Shown: positions 24,244 to 33,452 of the stretch, in pieces
Layout of the letters: every line of letters begins with the position of its first letter
Numbering within the stretch: the stretch's first letter is position 1
NCBI GenBank assembly: GCA_035628645.1
Contig: DASPJL010000138.1
Coordinates: 1-40,869, forward strand
From: DASPJL01 sp035628645
GTDB taxonomy: Bacteria > Bacteroidota > Bacteroidia > Cytophagales > Cyclobacteriaceae
Length of the DNA stretch: 40,869 nt
Reading direction: 5' to 3'
Program-made: the position numbers and the translations under genes
Notes under the pieces: model-generated
What the model was told of the DNA's origin: nothing
Database searches by the model: none
The model's input: only the letters and a program-made list of their open reading frames with translations

Positions 24244-25512
24244 ATGAAAGAGAAGTCCAAGCTAAGGCAAGTCCTCCAGGTGCCTGTAATTGTAGCCGCT
24301 TTAGGCTATTTTGTAGACATATACGATCTGTTACTTTTCGCAATTGTCCGGATCCCGAGTTTGGAATCTATGGGACTTAAAGGAGAAGACCTAACTCATG
24401 TAGGGCTTTATATTCTGGATATTCAAATGGCGGGGCTGCTGGTTGGAGGAATTCTTTGGGGCATTTTAGGGGATAAAAAAGGAAGATTGTCTGTACTTTT
24501 CGGTTCCATATTGATTTATTCTGTGGCAAACATTCTTAATGGAATGGTAACGACCGTTGAACAATACGCGATCTTAAGATTTGTAGCAGGAATAGGACTG
24601 GCAGGTGAATTAGGGGCGGGAATTACCCTGGTTGCTGAAATTTTGCCGAAAGACCTCAGGGGCTATGGAACTACCCTTATTGCCTCTGTAGGCGTGTTAG
24701 GAGCAGTATTTGCAAATTATATAGCCCAGGAATTTGATTGGAGAAATGCTTATTTTATCGGGGGAGGATTAGGCTTAAGTCTTCTGATTTTAAGAGTTAG
24801 TGTATTTGAATCGGGAATATTTTTAAAATTAAAAGAAACCACTGCATCCAGGGGCAATTTCTTCCTTCTCTTCAGTAAAAAAGAGCTGTTCTTTAAATAT
24901 TTAAGATGTATCCTTATTGGACTCCCCATCTGGTTTGTGATCGGAAGTTTGGTTTTTCTTTCCCCGGAAGTTGGATTAACCATAGGCATTCAGGAGAAAA
25001 TCATTGCCGGCGATGCTATAATGTACTCCTACATCGGGCTATGTGCAGGTGACCTTTCCAGTGGACTTCTAAGTCAATATTTCAAAAGCAGGAAAAAAGT
25101 TATCCTGGTCTTCATTTTAATGACATTTGCTATAATGCTGATATACCTCTTTGCCCCATATAAAAGCAAAGAAATGTTTTACCTGATATGTGGCGGACTT
25201 GGATTCTCAACCGGATATTGGGCGTTGTTTGTGACGGTGGCAGCCGAACAATTCGGAACCAATATCAGGGCTACGGTTGCAACAACTGTCCCTAATTTTG
25301 TAAGGGGAAGCGTAAACCTGATCCACCCTGTTTTTCTTTTCATTAAATTCAGAACGGATATTCTTCAGGCAGGACTTTATGTAGGAATAATAGTAATAGC
25401 AATTGCGTTACTTGCTTTATATCGAATGAAAGAAACTTTTAGTAAGGACCTGAATTATATTGAAGGAGAAGAGAAGGAAGAAGAATCACAATTGGTTTAT
25501 ACCAAAGGATAA
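24244..25512 (+). CDS. Major facilitator superfamily transporter
   Basis: The 422-residue protein has about twelve membrane helices. The MFS motif A between helices 2 and 3 is visible as GILWGILGDKKGRLS, and IGLAGELGAGITLVAEILP resembles the sugar and aromatic-acid/metabolite porter branch. RATVATTVPNFVRGSVNLIHP lies in the C half. I took the ATG at 24244 instead of the in-frame TTG at 24223 because helix 1 begins soon after it. The substrate is unknown; the organisation fits a proton-coupled metabolite symporter. It converges on the KTSC gene with 11 bp between stop codons. Confidence 0.85.
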   Translation: MKEKSKLRQVLQVPVIVAALGYFVDIYDLLLFAIVRIPSLESMGLKGEDLTHVGLYILDIQMAGLLVGGILWGILGDKKGRLSVLFGSILIYSVANILNGMVTTVEQYAILRFVAGIGLAGELGAGITLVAEILPKDLRGYGTTLIASVGVLGAVFANYIAQEFDWRNAYFIGGGLGLSLLILRVSVFESGIFLKLKETTASRGNFFLLFSKKELFFKYLRCILIGLPIWFVIGSLVFLSPEVGLTIGIQEKIIAGDAIMYSYIGLCAGDLSSGLLSQYFKSRKKVILVFILMTFAIMLIYLFAPYKSKEMFYLICGGLGFSTGYWALFVTVAAEQFGTNIRATVATTVPNFVRGSVNLIHPVFLFIKFRTDILQAGLYVGIIVIAIALLALYRMKETFSKDLNYIEGEEKEEESQLVYTKG

Positions 25513-25523
25513 AGATAGATTGA

Positions 25524-25754
25524 TTAGATAGGTTCATGCACTTCTTCACAGTTTTCAAACAACTTCTTTATGACAAGATTGTAAAACTTTCCTTTTGATT
25601 CGGCGTCTAAAAACGCCTTGTACTGCAATTCAGGCACGTTATAATAGTCATAAACTCTTCCAGAAATAAGCCAAACTCTCAATATTCTGTGGATATCATT
25701 ATACCCTAAAGCTTCTATTGCGGAAGATTCTACATATGTCTTTGAAAATTCCAT
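25524..25754 (-). CDS. KTSC domain protein
   Basis: A 76-residue single-domain protein. The family core is clear: SSAIEALGYNDIHRILRVWL, VYDYYNVPELQYKAFLDAES and KGKFYNLVIKKLF. The KTSC domain, named after a lysyl-tRNA synthetase C-terminal form, also occurs alone in many bacteria and phages. Its function is unknown; a role in RNA binding has been suggested. The gene stands alone on the minus strand with a 355-bp upstream gap. Confidence 0.87.
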   Translation of the reverse strand: MEFSKTYVESSAIEALGYNDIHRILRVWLISGRVYDYYNVPELQYKAFLDAESKGKFYNLVIKKLFENCEEVHEPI

Positions 25755-26109
25755 ACTAAAGAATTAAAAAGGCTCATATCTTTTTACTTCAATAGTCTAA
25801 AAATGTTGGCTCATTCGGAATTTCTGACGGAACGCATTTTCTAAACTTCAATTGACCATTCAGAATAGAAAAAGTCAGTCGCAAGATCCGTAATACATAG
25901 AATAACTACCTAAAATAGTACTATTTATACCTACATTGAACCTACATTGGGGAAAGATAATACAAGGAAAGTGCTCTAATTATTAGAATAATCAAAAAAA
26001 CTCATTTTTGAGAAGAAAAAATGAACGGCTAATTGTCCATCAGTTTTATCGATCATTCCAATTTTACCTCTCCCAACTTTTCCGATTGATTCAAAATGTT
26101 TCCTTAGGG
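25755..26109. repeat. Intergenic region with a palindrome and a short direct repeat upstream of the KTSC gene
   Basis: This gap of 355 bp lies between proline dehydrogenase (3' end) and the KTSC gene (5' end), both on the minus strand. AAATAGTACTATTT (25913-25926) is a perfect 14-bp palindrome. ACCTACATTG occurs twice with an 11-bp period (25929-25938 and 25940-25949). Both sit about 160-195 bp upstream of the KTSC start and could be operator sites. No gene or terminator is evident. Confidence 0.55.
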
Positions 26110-27288
26110 TTACTTCAGATTTCTTCTCCTTGAAATTTCTTTTTTAATAAGCTTAAGTTCCCGGCTACTTTGGCCTTTTATAGCAGTATTTTCATTTGCC
26201 CTGCGAAAAAGATAAGGCATTACACTTTTAACAGGACCATATGGAACATATTTAGCTACATTAAATCCTTTATTTGCAAGGTTATAAGAGATATGATCGC
26301 TCATTCCATACAATTGAGCAAAATGAATGCAAGGATGATTAAAGGGAAGATTATTTTCCTGAATTAAATCTACAAGCAAATAGTTGCTTTCTTCGTTATG
26401 CGTGCCTGAACACAGACATATACGATCTATATTCTCAATACAAAAAATTAATGCATTATTAAAATCTTCATCCGTCGCTTCTTTACTTATTTGAATAGGA
26501 TCGTGATATCCGTTTTCAGACGCTCTTTCTCTCTCCTTTTCCATATAAGCACCTCTTACAAGCTTAGCGCCCAAATAGTAACTGCCGGATTGTGCATTTT
26601 TAAAAGCGTTTTTTAAGTTTTGTAACACACCTTTTCTGTACAATTGAAATGTATTAAATACAATAACTTGTTCTCTATTGTACTTTTCCATCATTTTATA
26701 AACCAACTCATCAATGGTATCCTGAATCCAGCTTTGCTCCGCGTCTATAAATATTTTTACCTTTTTATCAAACGCCGCTTTACATAGCTTGTCTATCCGC
26801 TCTATTATTTCAAAAAAATCAGATTCTTCCTTTTCCGTCAGAAATTGTTTTTTCTGGACTTTTTCAAGCAAGTCAACAGAACCTATTCCTGAGACTTTAA
26901 ATACACAAAATGAAATGTTTTTATCCCTTTCCGCTACTTCTATGGTTTTTAGAATTTCCTGAACTGTGTGTTCAAACCCCTTTTCTGACTGCTCCCCTTC
27001 CACAGAATAATCAAGCACCGTCCCTATTCCAAAACTTGCCAGGTCATTTATTACTTTCTTGCACTCACCTATAGTCTCCCCACCGCAAAATTGATTGAAT
27101 AAGGTTTTCTTCACAATGCCCTTTATTGGAATATTTAAAGAAAAGGAAAATTTAATCAATGCAGTACCCCATCTGACCAACGTGTTATTATTCATGGATC
27201 CGAATAAAAGATGGCTCTTAAACAAATCATTGTTTGATTTTGACTTAAAAGCAATGGAAGTATCATCAAATGACACAATATCGTTCAT
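26110..27288 (-). CDS. Proline dehydrogenase (monofunctional)
   Basis: The 392-residue flavoenzyme oxidises proline to delta-1-pyrroline-5-carboxylate and passes electrons to the quinone pool. The PRODH barrel shows KLVRGAYMEKERERA, the flavin/substrate region FAQLYGMSDHISYNLA, and the conserved arginine pair in MPYLFRRANEN, which binds the proline carboxylate. It lacks the P5C dehydrogenase domain of PutA, as in other Bacteroidota. A second source of P5C in this window is the ornithine aminotransferase at 38145. The gene is divergent from aroB. Confidence 0.94.
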   Translation of the reverse strand: MNDIVSFDDTSIAFKSKSNNDLFKSHLLFGSMNNNTLVRWGTALIKFSFSLNIPIKGIVKKTLFNQFCGGETIGECKKVINDLASFGIGTVLDYSVEGEQSEKGFEHTVQEILKTIEVAERDKNISFCVFKVSGIGSVDLLEKVQKKQFLTEKEESDFFEIIERIDKLCKAAFDKKVKIFIDAEQSWIQDTIDELVYKMMEKYNREQVIVFNTFQLYRKGVLQNLKNAFKNAQSGSYYLGAKLVRGAYMEKERERASENGYHDPIQISKEATDEDFNNALIFCIENIDRICLCSGTHNEESNYLLVDLIQENNLPFNHPCIHFAQLYGMSDHISYNLANKGFNVAKYVPYGPVKSVMPYLFRRANENTAIKGQSSRELKLIKKEISRRRNLK

Positions 27289-27363
27289 AACCGAAATTTA
27301 AATCCAAAAAGGAAAAAATGCGAATTGGCCTAAAAGATGTAAACAGCCTATTTATAATATAGT

Positions 27364-27371
27364 TACTTTTG
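27364..27371 (+). promoter_or_regulatory. Possible -7 element of the aroB promoter
   Basis: TACTTTTG matches TAnnTTTG and is identical to the trp promoter's -7 box. No TTTG is correctly spaced upstream. A start point near 27378 would leave about 24 nt to the chosen aroB start, and would rule out the earlier TTG at 27369, whose last bases are part of this box. Confidence 0.55.
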
Positions 27372-27401
27372 CAGATATTTTTGAAGATTAAATTTATACT
27401 A

Positions 27402-28454
27402 TTGAAGCATATAATCCTTTCGCACAGTCTTAAAGAAACCTTAACCACATTTTTTAAAGAAGAAAAGTTCTCCTCTTTAATTGTCCTGATGGATGAAAAC
27501 ACGGAGAAGCATTGCTATCTGCTGATCAGAGATTTTCTCCCTGCCCATCATACCATTAAAATAAAAAGCGGAGAAGAGCAAAAGACGTTGGAAACATGCA
27601 GTGTTATCTGGGATAAGATGACATCGCTGAATATGGACCGCCATTCTTTATTTATAAATTTAGGAGGAGGAGTAATAGGAGATATGGGAGGCTTTTGCGC
27701 CGCTACTTATAAAAGAGGGATTCGTTTTATACAAATACCTACTACTTTACTTAGCCAGGTCGATGCGAGTATTGGAGGCAAACTTGGCGTGGATTTCAAA
27801 CAATTTAAAAACCATATAGGGGTTTTCAAAAATCCTGAAAAAGTCATTATTCATACTCCTTTTTTTAAAACCCTTCCTTATTCGGAAATCCGCTCCGGAT
27901 TTGCTGAAATAATAAAACATTGTTTGATCGCCGACAAAGAAAAGTGGGCAGCAATAAAAGGAAAGTCAATTGCGGAGCAGAACATCGATGATTTGGTAGC
28001 ACATTCCATTTCTGTAAAATCCAACATAGTGGAAGAAGATCCTTTAGAGAAAAACATTAGAAAAGGATTGAATTTTGGGCATACGATCGGTCATGCCATT
28101 GAAAGTTATTACCTAGATAAACCAAATCAGAAACTCCTTCATGGAGAAGCGATAGCAATAGGTATGATTTGCGAAAGCTATATTAGTCAAAAACTAAATT
28201 TGATTACCAAAGACGACCTTCAGGAAATTAAAAACTTCATATATTCCATTTATCCTTTTTTCGAAATTCCTGACAAAAACTACAAAGATATCATTTCTTT
28301 AACGCTTCAGGACAAGAAGAATAAGGATTCCAAAGTTTTAGCAGCGCTATTGGACGGGATAGGAAAAATAAAAATTAATGTAGAATTAACACCTGAATTG
28401 ATAGCAGAATCTATAGACTACTACAACGCTGAAAAAAGGCATAAAAAAATGTAG
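27402..28454 (+). CDS. aroB: 3-dehydroquinate synthase
   Basis: The enzyme converts DAHP to 3-dehydroquinate in the shikimate pathway, using NAD and a divalent metal. NAD-binding GGGVIGDMGGFCAATYKRG and the metal/substrate stretches GFAEIIKHCLI, LNFGHTIGHAIE and LLHGEAIAIGM are intact. The frame opens at the TTG at 27369, but homologous starts read M-K-x-I-I, matching the TTG at 27402 (translated KHIILSHSL after the start). That gives 350 residues, the family length. There is no in-frame ATG near the N terminus. The gene feeds the chorismate used by the trp operon but is not linked to it. Confidence 0.95.
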   Translation: MKHIILSHSLKETLTTFFKEEKFSSLIVLMDENTEKHCYLLIRDFLPAHHTIKIKSGEEQKTLETCSVIWDKMTSLNMDRHSLFINLGGGVIGDMGGFCAATYKRGIRFIQIPTTLLSQVDASIGGKLGVDFKQFKNHIGVFKNPEKVIIHTPFFKTLPYSEIRSGFAEIIKHCLIADKEKWAAIKGKSIAEQNIDDLVAHSISVKSNIVEEDPLEKNIRKGLNFGHTIGHAIESYYLDKPNQKLLHGEAIAIGMICESYISQKLNLITKDDLQEIKNFIYSIYPFFEIPDKNYKDIISLTLQDKKNKDSKVLAALLDGIGKIKINVELTPELIAESIDYYNAEKRHKKM

Positions 28455-28505
28455 GGTAAAATACCACTACACTTTTCCTTAGCTGGTTGTCAATTTATAA
28501 TTTGG

Positions 28506-28799
28506 TTATATCTTTACCTCTTTAGCGGAAGACTCTACTTTTGATGCAGTTGATCTAACAGTATCTTCTCCTTTTTTAATTGTTTTATTAACCGCGGCTA
28601 TAGCCTCTTCTTTTATCTGGTTTATTTTGTTGTAACCGTCCTCTACCTGAGTATTAATGTTGTCTTTCAAATCCATAGCTGCTTGTTTCCATTTTGTTCT
28701 GGTATTTTTTCCAGTATCAGGAGCAAGTAAAATTCCGGCAACAGCACCTGCAGCCGCACCTAAAATAAAAGTAATCGCAGTTCTTTTCGAATTCGCCAT
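28506..28799 (-). CDS. YtxH-like domain protein
   Basis: The 97-residue protein has an N-terminal glycine/alanine-rich membrane segment (ITFILGAAAGAVAGILLAPDTGKNTR without interruption at about 9-34) followed by an amphipathic helical tail rich in Lys, Glu and Val. This is the YtxH pattern, found in small general-stress membrane proteins of many bacteria. The function is unknown. It is convergent with aroB (51 bp between stops) and stands alone. Confidence 0.82.
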   Translation of the reverse strand: MANSKRTAITFILGAAAGAVAGILLAPDTGKNTRTKWKQAAMDLKDNINTQVEDGYNKINQIKEEAIAAVNKTIKKGEDTVRSTASKVESSAKEVKI

Positions 28800-28976
28800 A
28801 GCATTACACGTTTAAAAAGTTAAAAAATTCTTCCTGCTCGAAATTAGCAGAGACTATGCCAGAATAAATTCAGAATTAAGTAAGAGGCTATGAAACAACA
28901 GAATAAAAAATTATTTTTTAATAAATAAGATTCTACTCTTTCATAATGATAATTCATTGCCTCAAAATGAAAAAAA

Positions 28977-29573
28977 CTATTTGGCTTTACTGATCCATTT
29001 ATTATCTTTTACCCTAAATCTCCAGGGTAATAATGCATCTTCCTTGGCATAAGCTACTCCTACCCTTGTACCTATTAATATTTCATCAGAATCGTAGGTT
29101 TTATCATTGTCTTCCAACCAAATGGTAGATCCGGAAAGTGGTGTTCCGGTTAACCGAGTGGTTATTCCCAAAGCTTCACTTAGGGAACCAGGTCCTGCTG
29201 TTAATTGAGGCTTCAGCACATCCATTTTTCTTCTTTTCAACATTACTTCTACACCTTCCACAGGCTCAATAGCCCTTATCAAAACTGCATCTGCCTTGCC
29301 TTCTACATTGGTTGCAATATTAAATAAAGAATGAATACCATAACAAAGGTATACGTAGGACAATCCTCCCGCTTTATACAACACTTCTGTTCTTGGCGTC
29401 CTTCTTCCAAAAGCATGACATGCACGATCGCAGCGTCCGTTATAAGCTTCTGTTTCAACAATTACTCCTGAAGTAAATTGGCCGTCTATACTGGTAATAA
29501 GCAGTTTCCCCAATAAATCTTTTGCAATAGCAACCACATCCTCCCCTTGATAATATTCCGCCGGAAGCTTCAT
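28977..29573 (-). CDS. DNA-3-methyladenine glycosylase (AAG/Mpg family)
   Basis: A 198-residue base-excision enzyme that removes 3-methyladenine and other alkylated purines. The catalytic region VETEAYNG (39-46), the following CHAFGRRTPRTEVLY, the YVYLCYGIHSLFNI segment and PGSLSEALGI near 130 all match the alkyladenine glycosylase family. It starts 23 bp after the stop codon of the amino acid permease and is probably cotranscribed with it. Together with the broken AlkD-like gene at 20940-22024 it is one of two alkylation-repair genes in the window. Confidence 0.94.
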   Translation of the reverse strand: MKLPAEYYQGEDVVAIAKDLLGKLLITSIDGQFTSGVIVETEAYNGRCDRACHAFGRRTPRTEVLYKAGGLSYVYLCYGIHSLFNIATNVEGKADAVLIRAIEPVEGVEVMLKRRKMDVLKPQLTAGPGSLSEALGITTRLTGTPLSGSTIWLEDNDKTYDSDEILIGTRVGVAYAKEDALLPWRFRVKDNKWISKAK

Positions 29574-29596
29574 TTATTAATAATATTTATTTTCAT

Positions 29597-31027
29597 TTAA
29601 CTAGTTTTTCCGGAGCTTTTGTTCCAGTAAAAATAAAAAGGAAGTCCGGCCAGAATTAAAACCAAACCTATAATACACTCTCTGGGTCGTTCTATCAGGC
29701 TAATGGTTACAAGCACCAGGCAAAATAAAATATAGATGGCAGGAATTATTGGATAACCAGACCATTTTATAGGACTGGAAAGCTTCATTTTAATTCGCAA
29801 AATAAAAACACCTAAAGCCATCGATCCATAAAAAATGAAAGCTGCAAAAATTAGCATATCTGTCAATTGATCAAAGCTTCCTGAAAAAACCAGCATGGAA
29901 GCCCAAATCCCCTGAAGAATAAGCGCATTAGAAGGCGTTCTGTAAACGGGATGCACATGACCTATTTTTTTAAAGAAAAGCTTATCAAAAGCCATCGCAA
30001 AATAAACCCTTGAGGCGCCTAAAATGGTGTTGTTGGTAGTGCCAAAAGTGGCTACCATGATAAGCACAGATATAACAATCAAGCCGATCGGCCCCAGTAT
30101 TTTATCAATTACATATACCCCTGCAATCAGGTTTTCATCTTTACTTAGTGCTGCAAATTGTTCAACCGGCACAATATAAATAAAGACAAAATTTACCGCC
30201 ATATAGATGGTAATTATTATCATCAATCCGGTAACAAGACCCAGTGGAATATTTTTATGAGGATTTTTAACCTCCCCACTTACAAAGGCAAGGTTATTCC
30301 ATCCTTCATACGCCCAGAAAGCACTTAACATCGCAGTAAAAAAGGCACTGAATAAAGAAGCATCAGAAGTATGCTTACTATTGAAAATTGCTTCATTGGT
30401 TTGAAAATTCAACCAGCTTCCTTTGTCCGAAAATAAGCTTACCAATATGATAAAAATCATTCCGGTAATTACGGCAGATGCAAAGATTTTTGTAATAAGA
30501 CTTCCGTATTTCACCCCGCGGTAATTTATTGAAGTGAGTAATGCAATCAACGCTACGGTTGCGATTTTTACTCCAAAATTATCCAAAGGATAAAATATGC
30601 CACCGATCGTAAACTGCTCCAACTCCGGGCTAAGGCGCGGTAAAGGAACAAGTGTATTCAGGGATTGAGAAAAAATATATCCTACGGACGCAATTGTAGC
30701 ACTTTGAATGACACTGAAGGAAGTCCAGCCGTATAAAAACCCCCATAATCTTCCGAATATCCGGTTAAAATAAGCGTAGGGGCCGCCTGGTTCTGCAATT
30801 AAACCGGCAAGCTCGGCATTGGAAAGGGATCCAAAGAGACTGATAATGCCTGCTACAAACCAGGCAAGAAGGATCATTACCGGAGACATCAGTTCCTCCG
30901 ACATTGGAGCTATTTTCTTAAATATTCCTGACCCTATTACTGCGCCAATAACTAACGAAATAGCAGAAAAAAGCCCGAGACGTTTGATAAGACCGGACGA
31001 GTGATATTCTTCTAAGTTATCCTTCAT
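29597..31027 (-). CDS. APC-family amino acid permease
   Basis: The 476-residue protein has about twelve hydrophobic segments. The N-terminal SLVIGAVIGSGIFKKIAPMSEE is the substrate-binding GSG loop of the amino acid-polyamine-organocation superfamily, and AYEGWNNLAFVSGEVKNPHKNIPLG is the helix 6 region typical of LAT-like members. It probably imports or exchanges an amino acid; which one is unknown. Its start is 66 bp after the 5-formyltetrahydrofolate cyclo-ligase gene, so a four-gene unit bshC-FCL-permease-AAG is likely. Confidence 0.9.
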   Translation of the reverse strand: MKDNLEEYHSSGLIKRLGLFSAISLVIGAVIGSGIFKKIAPMSEELMSPVMILLAWFVAGIISLFGSLSNAELAGLIAEPGGPYAYFNRIFGRLWGFLYGWTSFSVIQSATIASVGYIFSQSLNTLVPLPRLSPELEQFTIGGIFYPLDNFGVKIATVALIALLTSINYRGVKYGSLITKIFASAVITGMIFIILVSLFSDKGSWLNFQTNEAIFNSKHTSDASLFSAFFTAMLSAFWAYEGWNNLAFVSGEVKNPHKNIPLGLVTGLMIIITIYMAVNFVFIYIVPVEQFAALSKDENLIAGVYVIDKILGPIGLIVISVLIMVATFGTTNNTILGASRVYFAMAFDKLFFKKIGHVHPVYRTPSNALILQGIWASMLVFSGSFDQLTDMLIFAAFIFYGSMALGVFILRIKMKLSSPIKWSGYPIIPAIYILFCLVLVTISLIERPRECIIGLVLILAGLPFYFYWNKSSGKTS

Positions 31028-31093
31028 TCTTGATAGGGTAAATGAGATTGGTTGATAAAAGTAAAAATGAAAGATAAAGGAATTTTAAATAAA

Positions 31094-31669
31094 TCAATTG
31101 AATGCAAACAACTTTTCGGGTGTAATACAATACTCCATAGGCACATCATTTTCATTTACATCTTCTATTATTTCAACGGGATCAAAAAATGAAACACCGA
31201 TCTTTTCAACATCTTTCCTGCATTTCTTTAAAAAACGGTCGTAAAAACCTTTTCCATATCCTACCCTGAAGCCTTTCTTATCAAAAGCCAGAAGTGGTAA
31301 TATCACGATATCAATTTCCTCTTCATTAAAGAACTTTAATGTTGAAGGTTCAAGAATGCCGGAAGGGCTTTCAACCAATTCGGTTTCTTCCCCTAAAATA
31401 TGGGCAGACATATCTAAAGTCTTAAAATCGCTTTTGGGGATAATGATGCTTATTTCCGGGTGAAGTCTTTTTACTTCCTGAATAATGCATCGTGTATTGA
31501 CCTCATTATTTCTTATAATCGGTAGAAATATATGCAGGGATTTGTATTGCCCAAGATTGAAAGAAGAAAGGAACACTTCGCAAATGTTTTTACTTTTCAG
31601 GGCATGATCTTCTTTGCTTAATCCAGTCATCTTCTGAAGATAAAGCTTTCTTAATTCAGCTTTCTTCAT
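31094..31669 (-). CDS. 5-formyltetrahydrofolate cyclo-ligase
   Basis: The 191-residue enzyme uses ATP to convert 5-formyl-THF to 5,10-methenyl-THF. Family marks are KAELRKLYLQKM near the start, the central DIVILPLLAFDKKGFRVG, and the glycine-rich GYGKGFYDRFL that binds nucleotide. Its ATG overlaps the end of bshC by 14 nt, which suggests translational coupling. Confidence 0.93.
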   Translation of the reverse strand: MKKAELRKLYLQKMTGLSKEDHALKSKNICEVFLSSFNLGQYKSLHIFLPIIRNNEVNTRCIIQEVKRLHPEISIIIPKSDFKTLDMSAHILGEETELVESPSGILEPSTLKFFNEEEIDIVILPLLAFDKKGFRVGYGKGFYDRFLKKCRKDVEKIGVSFFDPVEIIEDVNENDVPMEYCITPEKLFAFN

Positions 31670-33224
31670 CTTCTAGCAATACATTAAATTTAAAATCAAA
31701 TGAATCTAAGTAAGCGCTGGTTTTATCAATAAATTCCTGGTCATTAAGGTAAAAGTTTAAAAAATTATCGTGTCGTTCCTGTAGCTGTCCATTCGGGAAA
31801 AGTTTAGCTTTCAATCCCAAAAGTTGATTTATCGCTATTTCCTGATTTTTTTCCTCCGCCTTCTTCAGTTTTTTCTCAATGCTTTCTACCACAGATCTGA
31901 CTTTGTGAAATTCAGCACCGACATAGTCTTTAAGAGACTTATCTATACTAACAGCCTTTTCTTTTATTGTATTAAAAATCATTTCCAGGTCCCCGGCTTC
32001 TCCATTTAAATGAAAATTATTATCAGAGTTAGCCTCCAGGTATTTGGTCTTTAAATGACTTTCTTCAAGGAAAAGGTCTTTAATCTGAATATTTAATTTG
32101 TTGAATTTTTTGAGATTTGATTTATTAACAAAAAGCGCAAAGCTCCTCGGCATAAGAATTGGGAAAGGAACGTGATACAAATTAAAAACCTCTTTCAACT
32201 GAAGCCAGTAAGCTACTTCTGCCGGACCACCTATATAAGCGAGGTTTGGTAAAATTTCTTCTTGATAAACCGGTCTCAAAACAACATTAGGACTAAACTT
32301 CTCAGGTGACTCTTCGATTACTTTTAAAAGTTCGTTTTTCTCAAATGATAAATCAGTGTTGATAATTCTAAACTTATTACCATCCCACTCAATTCTTTCC
32401 CTTAATCCATCTTCCAAATAAAACAAATTGATTTCCCTTGGATGAATCTGACTTTTGTATCCCAGTTCAGAAAGCTGACCGGTTGTCTTTTCTACCAGTT
32501 CTAACGATCTTCTTTCCGTAATTTCCTTTGTAATAACGCCTTTAAATAAACTTTTTAAAGACTTCCGATCAGGATCAATAACCACAAGACCATATTTCCC
32601 AAACAATTCATTTACCAGTTCCCTTGTTGCATCCGCTAAGGTACTTTGCTTTTTATAGGGCTCAGTGAATTTTTCGGGAATGAACGCGATGTCTTCCAGG
32701 CTTTGGATCATGTCTTTTGGTGATAACCTTCCTACTCCGCCTTTTGCCTCCACTTTCCATTCATACTTCTTGCCATATAAGAAAAAATGATTGATTTCTT
32801 CAAAATCATGATCCTCAGAAGCCATCCAGTATACAGGCACAAAATTATAGTCTGGATATTCTTTTTTCAGTATATTACAAATATGTATTACCGCTTGAAT
32901 TTTATAAATAAAATACAAAGGCCCGGTGAATATATTTAGTTGATGTCCTGTGGTGATCGTGAAAGTTTTTTCATCCAACAACAGATCAATATTATCTTTA
33001 ACTTTTAGTGAAGAGCAAGAATTGCTGTATTGGGACAAAAGCTCTTTATGAAGTATTTCTCTTTTTTCTTTAGAAAAGGAACGGCTTGCAATTGATTCTT
33101 TAAAACTATGAGGGGTTGGATATAAATTATAAAAAGATTTTAATTCTGGTTTTTGATTGATATAATCTAAAAAAAGGGAAGAAAAACATCCGGTTTCTCC
33201 TAAATCAACTTGTTCTAACTTCAT
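31656..33224 (-). CDS. bshC: Bacillithiol biosynthesis cysteine-adding enzyme
   Basis: This protein is the putative ligase for the last step of bacillithiol synthesis, adding cysteine to GlcN-malate. The family stretches TTGHQLNIFTGPLYFIYKI, PVYWMASEDHDFEEI and a long C-terminal coiled coil (about 420-470) are present. I chose the ATG at 33224 (MKLEQVDLGETGCFSSLFL), which matches the family start and gives 522 residues. The frame extends back to a GTG at 33305, behind an AGGAGG-like stretch at a poor distance, which would add 27 residues. The presence of bshC implies bacillithiol as a low-molecular-weight thiol; bshA and bshB would be elsewhere. Confidence 0.93.
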   Translation of the reverse strand: MKLEQVDLGETGCFSSLFLDYINQKPELKSFYNLYPTPHSFKESIASRSFSKEKREILHKELLSQYSNSCSSLKVKDNIDLLLDEKTFTITTGHQLNIFTGPLYFIYKIQAVIHICNILKKEYPDYNFVPVYWMASEDHDFEEINHFFLYGKKYEWKVEAKGGVGRLSPKDMIQSLEDIAFIPEKFTEPYKKQSTLADATRELVNELFGKYGLVVIDPDRKSLKSLFKGVITKEITERRSLELVEKTTGQLSELGYKSQIHPREINLFYLEDGLRERIEWDGNKFRIINTDLSFEKNELLKVIEESPEKFSPNVVLRPVYQEEILPNLAYIGGPAEVAYWLQLKEVFNLYHVPFPILMPRSFALFVNKSNLKKFNKLNIQIKDLFLEESHLKTKYLEANSDNNFHLNGEAGDLEMIFNTIKEKAVSIDKSLKDYVGAEFHKVRSVVESIEKKLKKAEEKNQEIAINQLLGLKAKLFPNGQLQERHDNFLNFYLNDQEFIDKTSAYLDSFDFKFNVLLEDEES

Positions 33225-33346
33225 TGAAAATAGTTTTGAGGTATGAGGTTCGAGGTTCGGGAAATTCACTTGGAACTTCTTATTTAATTCCTTTAATTCA
33301 TTCACTTCCGTTGAATATTTGTCTCCTCCTTTTTAATTAGTCATAC

Positions 33347-33370
33347 TTTAATCCAGTAACCAGGATTAAA
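33347..33370. repeat. 8-bp inverted repeat between rimO and bshC
   Basis: TTTAATCC (33347-33354) and GGATTAAA (33363-33370) are perfect complements around an 8-nt loop. It lies in the 228-bp gap between rimO and bshC. No U-tract follows on the minus strand, so it may be a regulatory site for bshC or a 3'-end hairpin of rimO. Confidence 0.45.
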
Positions 33371-33452
33371 ACATAAACCAATTGGCCCCAATGAATGTTT
33401 TTATTTAAGGTATTAACCCAACCGAAAGCAAATCTATCCCGATAATTTTTTA

